A stretch of DNA of 64,000 nucleotides from Oscheius onirici (lineage: Eukaryota; Nematoda; Chromadorea; Rhabditida; Rhabditidae). Positions 23,856-36,119 of the stretch are shown piece after piece. The position numbers and the translations under genes were made by a program. Location of the stretch: contig OW051473.1 in the NCBI GenBank assembly GCA_932521025.1, positions 744,001 to 808,000 of the forward strand. Reading direction: 5' to 3'. Numbering within the stretch: position 1 is the first letter of the stretch; every line of letters starts with the position of its first letter. Under the pieces are notes generated by a model. It had not been told where the DNA came from, did not search any database, and was given only the letters and a program-made list of their open reading frames with translations.

Positions 23856-25904
23856 TTATGCACTGACTATAAGTTTTTCCTCAACCGCTCCTTTGACCTT
23901 CTTTGGTGGCATTTCATTCGGTAGAGGCAGTCCTTTAGTTTCGGGAATGAAGACAATAAACAAGACAACGTTGATGGCACATAAGATGGTCATGATCAGA
24001 TATGGAGCTCCGGATAAAGGAATTTCCTGAATTTTACTTTTAGTTATATCTCTATATGCGCTCTCACCAAACTGAAAACAAGCGGTCCGAGAACATTTCC
24101 AATTCTTCCACAGACATTCGTATTCGCATTTGCTAAATTTCTGATTGGTGTTGGGAAGAGTTCAGATGTGATCAAGGCGTATTGCAAAAACCTGCAAAGG
24201 AATCGTTTCCTTTGTGTGTTTAAGACACTCACATGCAACCAGTTGTTCCAAAGGCAAAAAGAGTAAGACCTCTTACGAATCCGGCATAGTCATGGTCGAG
24301 ACCGGATATTTTAAGAACAAATATGAGTCCCATGCAGAGCATGATAACGGTCATTGTAAGAAAGTGAAGTCGTTTACGACCAAAATGTTTCCCGCCGAAA
24401 TGGTCAACTACAGCCACCTTAAGATTATTTTTTATAAAATTAATTTCAAAGAACTACCGTTGCTCCGACAATCCATCTCAAGAGTCCAGAAAAAGCAGTG
24501 TTCAAATAGACTGAGCCTCTGATAACGTCCAAGTTGAATATAAGACCGTAAGTCACGTAGCTTAACGAGAACCTATATGAACTGATGCTACTCAGAAGAA
24601 GATCACCTTACATTATTACTGACAAGACTGTCGTCTTGATTGCAATACTGGGATTTGAGTACAGGTGAATGAAAGAGTATTTCTTCGCCTTCAGACGTCC
24701 TTTACAAGCAGATTCACAGCTCGCCTTGGCCACTGATTTGATCTCTTCTAGTGAGAAACGACTGGCCGGACTCTTCCACTTGTTGATATACTTCATGGCT
24801 CTGATTGCTTCCTTTTGTTTTCCTTTCTGTACCAAAAACTTGGGACTTTCTGGCATCAGGCTTAACCAGCAGTGATATTAATAAGCTGAGTACTAACAAT
24901 GCGCAAATAAGAACAGCTCCCAGATTAATCACATTAGAAAGACGGGAAAGATTTCTCCATGTACCTGTAAGATATCCAAAAAGTGCAAAAAGCATGTAAT
25001 TCGGAGCCCATGTTATGACGGTACAGAGCCAAAGACGATGAGCTGCTGGTAACAGCTCGACAATGAAAATGACACCTACGCTGAAATGAGGTTTTAATTG
25101 GTTACGGGTTATTCTTACGTCGACAGAGCTCCGCAACCGATACCTATAAATTAAACAATCGCTAATTCAAACTTTTCAGACCTTACCTATAAAGAATCTC
25201 GCCACAATAAAAATGTCCATCGAAGGTGAGAATGAAGAAGCTGTGGAACTTATTAACATGAAGATCAGACCCCAAAGAGTCGTCTAAACATGGGTTTTAG
25301 GCATTTTCCTGTAAATTGGTACTCGTTTTCTTCCGTAAAGATCAGATAGTTGCCCAGCAATTGCTGATCCCACCATAATCCCAACCATCTGAGATGTAGT
25401 GCTCAGTTTGGGTTTGTTTCCAATTCCAAGAGGATTCGTGATTGTATTCAACCAAGTCTCATCCGATTTTCCACAATGTTGATTAAACTGTAAAGAGGAT
25501 TTGAAAAAAAAGGAATGTTGTGGGTTACTTCGACAGTTGTTGACAAGAATTCATAGTGCAAGATTGGGTCTTGGCAAGAGCTATGCAGACGGTACTGCTC
25601 ACAGATTTCGGCCTTTGTACCATTATAGAAAATCTCATCACATCCCAACAGTCGAGGAGGTGCCGTTCCGAAAATGTTAAAGACCTGCAAAAGTCGACTC
25701 TCGATTCACTTGCCCTGTTAAAGCTGCTTATCTTCGAAGATAAGATACGAATGTTTTGTCGCCAGCCCGTAAGAAAAATATACTTACAACATTAGAGACC
25801 ATAGTGAAAATTAGGAATTCATTGAAGAGTAGAACAACCAGCTGGAACTTGTCCAGTTCAAAAAAGTCATCAATTTTTGTTAGCTTTCTAATAGAGGTGG
25901 TCAT
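23856..25904 (-). CDS. Organic ion transporter, SLC22-like (major facilitator superfamily)
   Basis: A membrane transporter of organic cations or anions (family inference; substrate unknown). The start at 25904 gives MTTSIRKLTKIDDFFELDKF, then TM1. An extracellular loop with Cys and N-glycosylation-like sites follows. The MFS loop 2-3 motif appears as GQLSDLYGRKRV (about 25320-25400). FIVELLPAAHRLW and a TGTWRNLSRLS block lie at about 24.95-25.08 kb. MPESPKFLVQKGKQKEAIRA is the family's PESPRWL segment; it becomes in-frame only after removing a 37-nt intron (GTTAGT...TTAAG). A second MFS loop with FGGKHFGRKRLHF lies near 24.38 kb. The last exon ends IPETKGLPLPNEM and a short tail before TAA at 23856-23858. 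It appears full-length. Confidence 0.88.
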
Positions 25905-26019
25905 TTTTTGTATCTTCACAGTCCACCGCAGAAAAGATGAATTTGAATATGGAGAGACCAGGAAGCAGAGTGAACAAAAGAGTCACGTACTCTGAGGGAT
26001 GCTATCTATTCTGTGACCG

Positions 26020-26500
26020 GCGACAAAGATAAGGGCCCTCCGGCGGGCAGTATGGGGTCTAGTATTGGTAACTGACTGATTTACGCTAACGCTGACAGAA
26101 TTTTGGAATATGCTTTTGGCCTCCGCGGTGACAAAACTATCGTTCTAAATTTCACCTTTCGGGGTTTACACCTTTCGGGAGATCGCCTGATTTTCTTGAA
26201 TAACAAAAAAGTTACGACCAAAAGTATCTGAACTTATTGCCGCACCTGATAGTTGCTGTATTACCTAGGTTGAAACCACATGTTCAAATTTTAATCAGGT
26301 TCAAATCCATGCCCGATTCTATCTTGCACAAAACCACAAATGATTACTGTATCAGCTATGAGTGATTTCTTGGAAACGACAAGTAAAAATTATTTGTTCA
26401 GGCATAACTTTCTGTCTTAAAATAATTCCAACATGACATGCAGCGTGTCATCCTTTTTAAAGCAAAAGAAAGGTGCTTTTCGCAACACCTTCTTTTGTGT
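26020..26500. other. Intergenic stretch upstream of the small Cys-rich ORF
   Basis: No supported exon. It contains the likely promoter of the ORF at 26547. Confidence 0.4.
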
Positions 26501-26509
26501 ATTGCGCGT

Positions 26510-26516
26510 ATAAAAA
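26510..26516 (+). promoter_or_regulatory. TATA-like box upstream of small Cys-rich ORF
   Basis: GTATAAAAAT lies about 35-40 nt before the ATG at 26547. This spacing would give a very short 5' leader. Confidence 0.4.
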
Positions 26517-26546
26517 TGCGATGTGATTTTTATTCTCTCAAACAAC

Positions 26547-26756
26547 ATGCGCACTTTCCTTCTTGTGCGTCCGGATGGACCTGTCAAGCTTCAAAACGAC
26601 GAGTGCGATGGAGAGTGTGCTGAAGGAGATGTTTGCGTGGAAGGAAGCTGCTGGGAAGTAGATGACGAGTTTCAACGCCAATGCAACCCGGCCAAGATTT
26701 GTCCTGATGGGCACTGCCTCGACAGATTCTGCAGTTGCGTTGGCTTTCAACAGTGA
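26547..26756 (+). CDS. Small Cys-rich protein, 69 aa (hypothetical)
   Basis: A single-exon ORF beginning MRTFLLVRPDGPVKLQ. It is followed by a compact region with eight cysteines: CDGECAEGDVCVEGSCW, then CNPAKICPDGHC and FCSC. The stop is TGA at 26754-26756. The spacing resembles small disulfide-rich modules such as EB or whey-acidic-type folds, but I cannot assign one. The leader is only weakly hydrophobic, so a signal peptide is doubtful; a missed upstream exon could supply one. A TATA-like element lies just upstream. The Cys pattern is unlikely by chance, but expression is unproven. Confidence 0.5.
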   Translation: MRTFLLVRPDGPVKLQNDECDGECAEGDVCVEGSCWEVDDEFQRQCNPAKICPDGHCLDRFCSCVGFQQ

Positions 26757-26799
26757 TTGACAACATACCAACTGCTAATAACAAAGCAGTTTGTGCATG

Positions 26800-27720
26800 A
26801 TTTTCTAACAAAATGAACTAAAAATATATGAATTTGCATGAAGAAGAGAAAGAAACATTCGAAAGACCAACATCACAGCTTATACTTTCTCATATGTTCT
26901 TCACAGACGGCAATTCGTAATAATGAAATTTAGATGAAATTTAGACTGTGAGTGGAATCAGGCAAAAAAGTTTGATAGGATCATTTCTTCTTTCACATTT
27001 ACCGGTCACGGTTGAAGAGAAAAATGACCTGGTGGCCTCTTAACAATCAAGGGGTTGGACGCGAGGGACCAGGGGTACGGATCCGTCGAAACAAATTTTT
27101 TTAAAACCTTTTTATAACTTTTACAACGTATCTAAACAGACACCTTGGATGAACTGGGGAAATGAGAGTCACGCGCGCATTCAAATTTTAAATATTGCCT
27201 CTCCGGATTTTCCTTGCTTTACACTCATTTTTTACAAATTTCATCGCTGTTGATCACGCTATCATCGAAATTTTTGAGACTTGCAACAAAAATAGAGACT
27301 GAGGTGGTGCGACTATAGTGGACCGGAGTAGCTTGAGTTGCCTCGATACAACATACTTACGAAGAATCAAAAGACTTCGTAAGATTTTTCACAGCCTTGA
27401 GTTTTCCAAACGATTTATTATTCAAAGCCCAAAAAAAGAATATTGGAGAGAACATAGAAAGACACAGAACTGAAAGATCGAGACATGTCACTTTAATGAA
27501 TGGCGGGGAAAGAACGTGGAAACTAGGAAGAATATTTGACTGTTAATCATTTACAGAACAAAATGACTATTTTGCCGTCAGATTTCATTTCATATTTATA
27601 GGCATTTCTAGCTATTTTCATTTACTAATTTGTAATGTATGGTGTTAGGCGAGTTTTTTTAACAGCAGTTTCAAAAAGCACTGCCCAGCCCCTTTAAAGT
27701 CTTGAGTGAGACTTCTAAGA
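26800..27720. other. Intergenic stretch, no supported gene
   Basis: Low-complexity AT-rich and short purine-rich segments. No exons recognised. Confidence 0.4.
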
Positions 27721-27754
27721 AAAATCGTTGCACCACGATGACAACAAACGTTTG

Positions 27755-28070
27755 GAGATCTTTTACATTGAAGATGTTTTGCCTGTTTTTTTGAAATTCC
27801 TCCAGTCCTGTATTCAAGGCAGCATCTTCTTTTTCGAATTGACCAGCTTTTATATTTTCTGTAAATTTAACGAAAACAAGTGCTTTGTTTTCTTCACATC
27901 AACTTTGTCGTCTCTTGGATGGGTTAGTCAAATTTTCCTTTGTATATATTGTTTTGCAGGTTTGTTCTGGTCTGCTTCTTCCACATCGGAAGCTACCAAC
28001 GACAAAGAACCGCCAGTTTGATCTCAAACCGAAAACTAACTATGCATTGTGTCGTTGTGGTATCTTGATC
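27755..28070 (+). pseudogene. Srx-like chemoreceptor fragment (TM6-TM7)
   Basis: The plus strand encodes FLQSCIQGSIFFFELTSFYI and NKCFVFFTSTLSSLGW. These align by eye with the TM6-TM7 part of the Srx-like gene at 12.7-13.7 kb (FKSCIQAVIFFYELVSFHIL and NKFYLFFTTTFSW). A tail with LPHRKLPTTKNRQF follows. No TM1-TM5 exons were found upstream, and the conserved HxxDG after the last helix is lost. I take it as a truncated copy. Confidence 0.6.
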
Positions 28071-28523
28071 GTATCCCTATATGAAGCTTCTCTATGTACC
28101 TTTTCGCGTTTTACTGATCTCGAGAATCCTAAATAAGAATGAGAAACGACGGCGACAGCAGATGCAAACTCAAGGAAACTGTACTCCTGATAAGACAAAA
28201 ATTCTGTTCACAACATAGTGAATCTTTCTGTCGTTTGTTTATACTTGAAAAAAACATCGCACTTTTATTGCAAAGCCAACTAAAAAGCAATCTCACAATT
28301 GAACTACACTTATATGGTTGAAAACCGACTGTTCGATAAAAATAATCATGAAGATATGACCGTTTGGAAGCTTGTTCCTATATCAGTTCAAGTGTCAATG
28401 GGGAGAAGAATCAAATATTGCTTGAATAAATTAGGGAAAATGTACAAAACGTGAAAATAAAGCCAGCGTAGCACAATTGAGAGAAACGAGATCGAAATAG
28501 GGGCTGAAAGGATATGAATGTTT

Positions 28524-31500
28524 TCAGTCTGACTTCTTTTCATCCAACGTCTTGGTTTTGGTGACCACTTCTGTAGTGATGGTAAGTTGTTCGTCTTCAA
28601 CAACTTGGCATGCAATTGACGCCTCCTGGGCGGGCGAAACCACTTGTTCGCGAACAACATTACGAGCAGGACTCGTCTCGTAGTTGTGATACTGATATGG
28701 GCTCCAGTCTTGAAACCAACGGCTGAACTGCCGATGCAGACCTCCTGAAAGTTTTTTATTGAAGCAAATTGTCCCAGAAACTTTTTTCCGTGATACGACT
28801 GGTGGTTTACTTCATTGAAAAGTCTCGTTTTAACTTCAACGTATTTTAAATTTGTATGAATCATTGAGAGCATATACCGATTGTGAATCCACCTGGCTGG
28901 ATCTGCTTAAAAACGTAAATCTACCGAAGAATTGTTTACAATTTTGTTTCTTCTGTGAGTAGCAGTAATCATTACATAAATAGCCTTGTGAGTTTTATCG
29001 TTTTTATATCTATGGGTTTTCCAATGTCTGCTTATCAGTTTGGAAACCTCGTGAACAATTTCCGTTGCCAAACCCCCGAAGTTTCTACCAGATGTTAAAA
29101 ACTCACCTTGAGAATCCACGTAAGCATGGTAGATGAGATTTCCTCCAATGACAAGGAGCCGAACAAGAGCTGCGAGAATCTGCACATTACCAGATGCGAA
29201 CATAACTAAAAACTTTGTTATGTGTTTAAAGTGTAAAAATTTACCAAATAAATGCAAAAAGTGCATAAAAGCCACAGCTACTAGCATAAAGGCAATGTCT
29301 GCACGAGATTCCCGCTCAGAGAGAAAGTTTCTGTATCACACTCTTTTGATTATTTTGTGAAAAATATCATACCGGAAGGTGATACCGAGGGTAATCAGGA
29401 CACATCCATACATTCGACCAATGAGGGCTCCATCTGTCGTTTGAAGAGACAATCCGAGTTCGAGAAGAAAGCAAAGAGAAGGGACCAGAAGATACTAAAA
29501 GTGGAATTTCAAAGAAGTTTCAAAGACAACCTTACCAAAGTTCCAAAAATGTAAAAATAAATTGTGTTAACACTGTTCCAATACAGAAGTCCCTTAGGAA
29601 GTTTGACATACAGACTCTCGTTAATTCCCAAAAGTTGGGAAATCTGGAAATTTTTTGGAGTTTTAGAGCAAAAAATATCTACTTTTGACTTGTAGATTGT
29701 CGTCTCCTCAGAGCCATTAAGTTCGCCAACACCGAGAAGCTTCCTCGTCTTTAGACGGCTTTGGAGGTCGCTGTTTGACTGCTTTCGGCTGCAGCACTGT
29801 TCGTCAACTACTACACCACTCACACATGCATTATTTGTCATTTTTCTGAATTTCCGACTTTTCTCGCATCAAATTAATAACAAGAAATGTAACGCAAAAA
29901 AAACACATGCTTAAAAAGTTCAATATGGGTGTGGGGGAAAAGAGATTTTTTGTAATTTTTGAAACTTCCGGTTCTGAGCACGGTTTTTATGAGAAGTTTG
30001 TTCCTCAAAGCAATTTGTACTTTTGTTTAATCATTATAGACATGTCTCACAACATTTTCCACAGCCTAATTGCTGTCTCTGAAAAATTATTTAAAAAAGT
30101 AGATTATTTTTTAGCTTTTATGAAGAAAAATCGATTTTGAGGTGAATGTTTTTTTTTCTAAACACTCTGGTCGAAAAAGAACTCATCAGTTCGGACAAAA
30201 AAAGCCCAAACCACATGCTTAGGAAGTTTCAAGGAGTTGAATGTCGGTGGATTGTTTATGCACATGCGCCCCTCCAGAGAGAGACCAAGCCGGGGGGGGG
30301 GGGGGAAGAAATGCAAGAAATAGAGTTGAGAGCCCCGACGAAAACAAAGCTGACATTTTAAGCAGCGTTGAGGAAAATAAGACGCGCGCTTCAGTTTTTA
30401 CAGATTTATCGGGGGGAAATAGCAAACTTGACGCCGTCATCTGCAGGATTAGAGTTGAGCAGTAATTGTCTTCTTCCGCCGTACCAAAACAAGCGACTAA
30501 AATTAGACCAGGCAAGGTCAGAGAGAAAAATTGGTAAGAGGTCCCGTAGGCGTCTTTGAGAATAATTGAGCAGGCAAATTAGACACATTGACGACACGTC
30601 TAGAGAAGGGAGAGAGAAAAAACGAAAGCGACGGGGAATAAACAAAGGCGCGTTGGCAGTCCCTGCAGTTGATATCATAAAGTTTACGAGGTACTTTGTC
30701 ACGGATCTGGGAACTGGTGACCTTTAGACCGAGGGACATGGAAACAAGAAAACGAGAGTGTGAGTGAGAGAAGTGTTAGTCCGATGTAATAGAGTTAATT
30801 TGGCCAAGAGAGGGGACGTTCTGCACTTTTTTGGAATGCCCAGACGTACTTTTTGGCGTAACAACAAGAACTTGAACATTGTGTAGCATTTTAGTTGGGC
30901 CAAACCAGATTAAGGGCATGCGATCAGCTCAGATTTCAGTATGTACACTATTTGTAAGATAAAAGAACAAAGAACCAATATGGCGGGTTGATGGTTCAAA
31001 GAATATGGCGTTTTGATGGTTCAAAATTGGTATAAATCTTTGCCGACCTAATAGTTTGCCGCTATCGATTTTGCCCTTTTATCCAACGAGAAATTAATAA
31101 TGCCAAGCTAAACTATGGATTTAATAAAATCTCTTAGCAGAAAACTTATATTTAATATTTTTCATGTATGACCGCATAGTTCGTTCGATATTTATTCAAG
31201 GGCTAGCAACGTCTCATCTTGCCTCTGAAGATAATTACATCAACGCGTTCACAAATCGACTCCAGGAAAAATGTGTAAGATCGAGTCATGCTAGCATAGC
31301 TAGAAAATAGCTAGCTGTAATGCTGGATTAGTGACCACAGAATGCGGAATAAACAAGGGTATGAGAATCGAAGGAAAAATATTGACCCAAGGAGCAGATT
31401 AAAACATAGATCTAACAAAATGGAATATCAAAAAATCTTGGAAACGTTTTGGAACAAAAAATGACCTTACAAAGTGCATATAAAGTCATTTATGACAGTT

Positions 31501-33148
31501 TTGCAATGGTTCCGGAGCTTTCAAAACTTTCTAACTGATGTGGTTTGACGTAAATGTCACATCACTTTCTTGTAAAATGAGCTTTAGAACTGCGACCGCA
31601 TGAAATGAAATCTGGAGAGAGAAGAGGGCTATTTCCCGTAAAGACTCGTGCTCATCTTATTGCTATGGACGTTCATCCCAGGCGGTGTTAGTGTTCCGTT
31701 TTAACCAAGGCCAAACCACATCTTTTTGCTACAAATGAAAAATACTGACATTCTGAAGAAAAAAATAGCATGGTAGAAAATCTGTATAGGACAATAAAAC
31801 AATGATTGCCCTTCAAAACTGTGACACGACGAAATAGGAACGGTCTAGTTCAGAAGTTTTACATTTACGGATTTGTTCGGCATTTTTATGGATTTGTTCA
31901 AATACGTAAAGGAAACGTTACCATATCTGGAAATATATGTGGACCACAAAAATAGAAAGAAAATATCATCAATTCGCCTTGAAAATGACTTACAGGTATA
32001 TTCAATATTTGTACCTCGGGTAAGCTACCTATATTCTGTTTAATAAGCCGGAGACAAAGCATATTGCGCGTAGTCCGAACCACCTATCTTTTCGCGGTCG
32101 CATTTTTTAAAATAATAATTGAAATCAAACTTTGCAGTCAAAAAACGGGACAGATTTTGCTGCCTCGTCATCTTCTGCCAGTCACAATTTTATCGTACTC
32201 GTTAACCCAAAAATCAAAATAGCACAAGATTTCCTTTTTCGTAATGTGAAAAGGCTATTTCGTATTTTTGATTATTTCATTACTACAACTTGGTATAGTT
32301 TAATCAGACCGCTGCTTTCAGAAGTTTTGGTGACAGCAATTTGGCTAAAAATAGGAGTGACGTTGTGGGAAAGTAAGCGTAGGAAATAGCGTCATGTGTT
32401 TAGTACAATTGCAAGGAAGAAAAATTGATTTTTCCAATGCCGTTTCAGAAGGCTGATGATTACTTTCAAATATATGAATTGCAGCAACAAAGTTTTTCTC
32501 AAAAAAGTAAGCCAAAAACCAAAAAGGTTTGTGTGGACTGCAATGCAGTTTGCATTTAATGTGAATATGAAAAATGTTTTAATTTTTACCTGCACAAATG
32601 ACAAATTGTTTACTACATCAGCTACTCAGAGAGATTAAATCGAGAGAGCGGTTTAAAGGAACTAAACCTCATATAAGAAGAATGTGCATGAGATTGCCAT
32701 AAAACAAGAATACCCTATGTGTGTGGGAGGCAATTCTCTTTTTGTCGCACTGTCTGATGGACAAATCTTGTGATTTGGCGAGCAACTAAGTATAGCTTCA
32801 TTTCATGCGGCACTATCATCAAAAATCATGTATAATATAGTTAAAATTCACTATTCAGAGAAGATAAAACACCCAAACACTTAGCTGAATTTTTTGTTTT
32901 TCCTTATCCAAAAAGCAGCTCGTTTGAACTCATTCGTAACATGTTCTCTTTTGTTTCTCGAAAAATCCGACCGTGGAGAATTACGAGATTTTTTTACTAG
33001 GTTGTATATTATTCAATAATTCAAATAATCTCTGTCACTCTTCTTACCTGTCTTCCGTAAGTCGTGGCTTGTGCCTCGGAGCCTTCGGTGTAGATCCTCC
33101 CTGCGGTGTGGTGCTGGTCGCAGCAGCTGCCAGGATAGGACCATCCAT
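28524..33148 (-). CDS. TP53I11 (PIG11)-like multi-pass membrane protein
   Basis: Human TP53I11 is a small multi-pass membrane protein with a poorly defined role (family knowledge). Exon 1 (33048-33148) encodes MDGPILAAAATSTTPQGGS, ending in phase 2. After a 3.3-kb intron, exon 2 (29683-29788) gives KQSNSDLQSRLKTRKLLGVG and ETTIYKSK, matching the N-terminal signature of the family. ISQLLGINESLYVKLPKGLL follows, then hydrophobic exons at about 29350-29500 (GALIGRMYGCVLITLGITF), 29225-29340 and 29107-29215 (RLLVIGGNLIYHAYVDSQG). A last exon to TGA at 28524-28526 encodes a hydrophilic tail longer than in vertebrates (RWFQDWSPYQYHNYETSPAR). The phase between the penultimate exon (near 28890) and the last one does not fit in my model, so one small exon or border is missing. 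Confidence 0.75.
29850..33040. other. Long first intron of the TP53I11-like gene
   Basis: I found no convincing nested gene here. A G+C-richer patch at about 30240-30740 has overlapping open frames on both strands, but they show no family resemblance and no splice support. Confidence 0.5.
30287..30307. repeat. Poly-G tract
   Basis: A run of about 14 G residues in the long first intron of the TP53I11-like gene. Confidence 0.8.
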
Positions 33149-33179
33149 TTTGCTAAATATGTTGGCATAATTATTTGAT

Positions 33180-34740
33180 ATTTAAAAGATACGTTTAGGC
33201 TCGGTTGAATGAGACGACATAAAGGGTCAGAAAATGCGAAAAATATAGCGTCACGACACCGCCAAGCGACAAAGTCGTCTGGTGCAAATATGAAATGAAG
33301 AAAGTACCTTTCACAGAGAATGTTGTGTAACCGTCGCATATCAGCTGTCAGTTTCTCGCATACAACTGCCCCGCCTGGTGGCTATTTCCTCTCGAAAATT
33401 GGCACGAATTTCCGCGTGAAACACAATGCGAGGGTCTTTTATTGGGAATGGAGAGCTTGGGAAGTGCAAAAGTTGCGTGGAGAGTAAAGAAAAAAAATTG
33501 AAGTTGGACGAAAGAGCTAGTGAAATCTGTAGACTGGAAATACCGACGCTTACGGTGAGCTGATTACATTGAATGTAGTTGCTTAATCGGGTGAACTTTC
33601 TTTTATAATTAAAACTAATCTTCTGCCCCAGCCATCTGCACAAACGAGAGGGTAAATCATACAAAATCTGTGGACATCCTACAGAAATTTGGTAATAAAA
33701 ATAAACAAAGCAAGAGGTATTATATGTTTTTTGAAACTCGAAAACATCAAGTTTGCAATCTATCTTCGATCAAAACAGGGATAGGATAATACATGAAAAT
33801 ATCCCTTTGAATTAGATTAATCTATCCACCGAACACAGCTTGTTTACCGTCATTTTCGGGTTATCGAGAAGAAAATCAGCAAATTTTAAAAAATGCAAAA
33901 AAACTAGCAAATATGTATAACGCTTGTATGTATTACTGTTTAGAATATTTTGCATTCGCCTTCGGACAGACTCATGAACCACGTGAGCCGGATGTTTGTT
34001 TTGTCTGGCTCAGACCCGAGAGATGTCCATACTGCCAATTATCATATTTGTAGTCGGCAAAAGGAAAAGAAAACGTCATTTTGTTACCTGATGCCAAAAA
34101 TATCTATCAAAAAAGATTGTTCTAAAAATAGAGAGAGTAAATAAGAAGATTTTAAAATGTACATGCAAGTGCCGATGTTCGGAATCTTGCATTGAATTTC
34201 ATTTCAGCACGCGAGAGGGAAGCAATTTCGGATTAGTTTCATTTTGGCGATACAAAGCAAAAAAAATACAAAAAAGTGGCAGAATATCCTCCTGCTGGGA
34301 GCAAATGCGATGACACACAGCTGACCAATGTTGATTAGAGCAACTGGAGCTCAATAGAGGCAGCATGTCTATGTATTCATATAGCGTACGTATAAGCGCA
34401 AAAAACTTGGTGGAAGGTGGTAAAATTGCTTCTCAAATCGTCCTGGTACAGTAAAAAACTGGATGTCATACTACCCTGTATGCCAAGAGAAAATGGTGAG
34501 CATGAAAATACTAATCCCATTATACGGATAAGGAAGCAATTACATTAAGACAGGCAGAGGACGCAGTGCTTTAAATTTATTATGGTTAAACTTAGCTCAA
34601 CTAGGGGAAGAAAAAGAGAGGAGACATTGTTTTGAAAGGAGGATAGAAGCCTACAAAGGCTGTTCCATAACGCACTGCTAGTAATAAATCGTGTGTCGTG
34701 TTCTTATTGAAGAGAGGATTGCTTTTTGAAGAAAATACGG
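33180..34740. other. Intergenic stretch 5' of the TP53I11-like gene
   Basis: Likely promoter region on the minus side. It includes a hairpin motif near 33262-33285 similar to one near 12520. No exons were identified. Confidence 0.4.
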
Positions 34741-34759
34741 TTTAACCTTATTGGAGCAA

Positions 34760-36110
34760 TAAATTGCCTTCAATCCATAAAACAAAAGCTCTTAAACATA
34801 TTATTGCGAAAGACAGTTTGAAAAACGGAATAACGACTGCACGAAAAAAGATGAAAGGTATAATAATAGTCGCAGGGAAACAGCAAAAGTCTTGCACACT
34901 TTGTGGAAAACAGTATGGAGAGCTATATATTCGAAGATCGCCAGACTTGCTATGCACTCTTCTAATCTGTGTGACTGTGAAGTGAAGCTGATGATAGCAA
35001 ACATATTTTTCAGTGAACAAAACGAAATAGAACATCAAGAATATCAAAAATCAAAGCTCATCTGGTTTCCAGATCTTAACTCATAGATAAAGAATGACTT
35101 AAGGCTAAAGTGGGATTATTCTTGCTGAATTCAGAATCTTCTATATTCTGAAAACGAAATACGGAGAAAAACGTTTGGCAGCTGATTTTCTGAAATTGTC
35201 AGTGAGCAAAAACGGTTCGGTGAAATTGAATTTGCACCGAGGGATGACTTTTTTTCGTTCCGAAAATTCGATGATAATTACATCAATTTAGAGGATAATT
35301 GTGTATCTTTTGACCGCAGAAAGTGGCCTGCTCCACGAACAACAATGGCCGTAAAGTTAGGTTTAATCAACGAGATGTTCGAAGGATAGAAACATTTGGG
35401 AACAGCTGCTCTCAGAATAGGACAGCATCATTCTTGCTTCCTGGCTGCAAGATTGAGTAGCTGCTGTTCAGGAGATATTACAGGCAGGGGAGAAAACACA
35501 GACGGAACAGTTGCTAAAAAGGAATTTATTTTGGTGCGTTTATTGGATACTCGGTCAGCTAGTTTTTTTAAAATCATGATGACGTCAAGATCTCATAAGC
35601 CAGGCAGTTTCTATAGCATATGTGAGTAAAAACAGTCAAAGAAGCACATTTCTACAAAATTTTCTCTCTGAACTAAAAAAAACTGGTGGTATAAATTTGA
35701 CACACTGACCCCAGCTGACCTTCTCGTTGTGCCTCCTTGGCTGGAAATAGAATGGGGAACGTATGATAAAATGTTTGACACTAGCTCAGGCCAAAAGCAT
35801 TTAATTGCCTATCGTTTAACATTTGAAACTGTGCCAATTCATAATCTGCAAAAGTTGATAAGCAAAGATTAGGGACAAATTAGGATTTTATATCATAACC
35901 CATGGATACGTCCTTAAACTGTTACTGACACAAGAATTTAATAAATGTTTAATGTACACAGCCCTGTGTTCCCAGAATAGTTAGCGTGGGAAAAACCGGA
36001 CTACTTATAGAACAAAATGCTGGACGCCGAGTTCAAAACACTAGAGACGTTCCTGAGCACGGCATAAACAAACATTTAGCGACTTCCGCGGCTAAAAGGC
36101 TAGGAATTTA
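34760..36110 (+). pseudogene. Decayed protein-coding block, possibly transposon-derived
   Basis: Three coding-like segments lie in order on the plus strand, separated by frameshifts and stops. The first (35124-35220) has FRIFYILKTKYGEKRLAADF. The second (about 35198-35388) has RFGEIEFAPRDDFFSFRKF and RKWPAPRTTMAVKLGLINEM. The third (35673-35872) has LTPADLLVVPPWLEIEWGTY and HLIAYRLTFETVPIHNLQKL. Two further overlapping frames at 34764-35085 may be the N-terminal part. The segments read like a single old gene with mutations. No AG/GT borders explain the breaks. I cannot name the family; a large mobile element's accessory gene is one possibility. Confidence 0.5.
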
Positions 36111-36119
36111 TAGAGTCCC

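Noticed and set aside
30219-30740. Cluster of overlapping ORFs on both strands
   Set aside because: G/C-rich sequence lowers stop frequency. The frames show no motif, and the location is inside a long intron.
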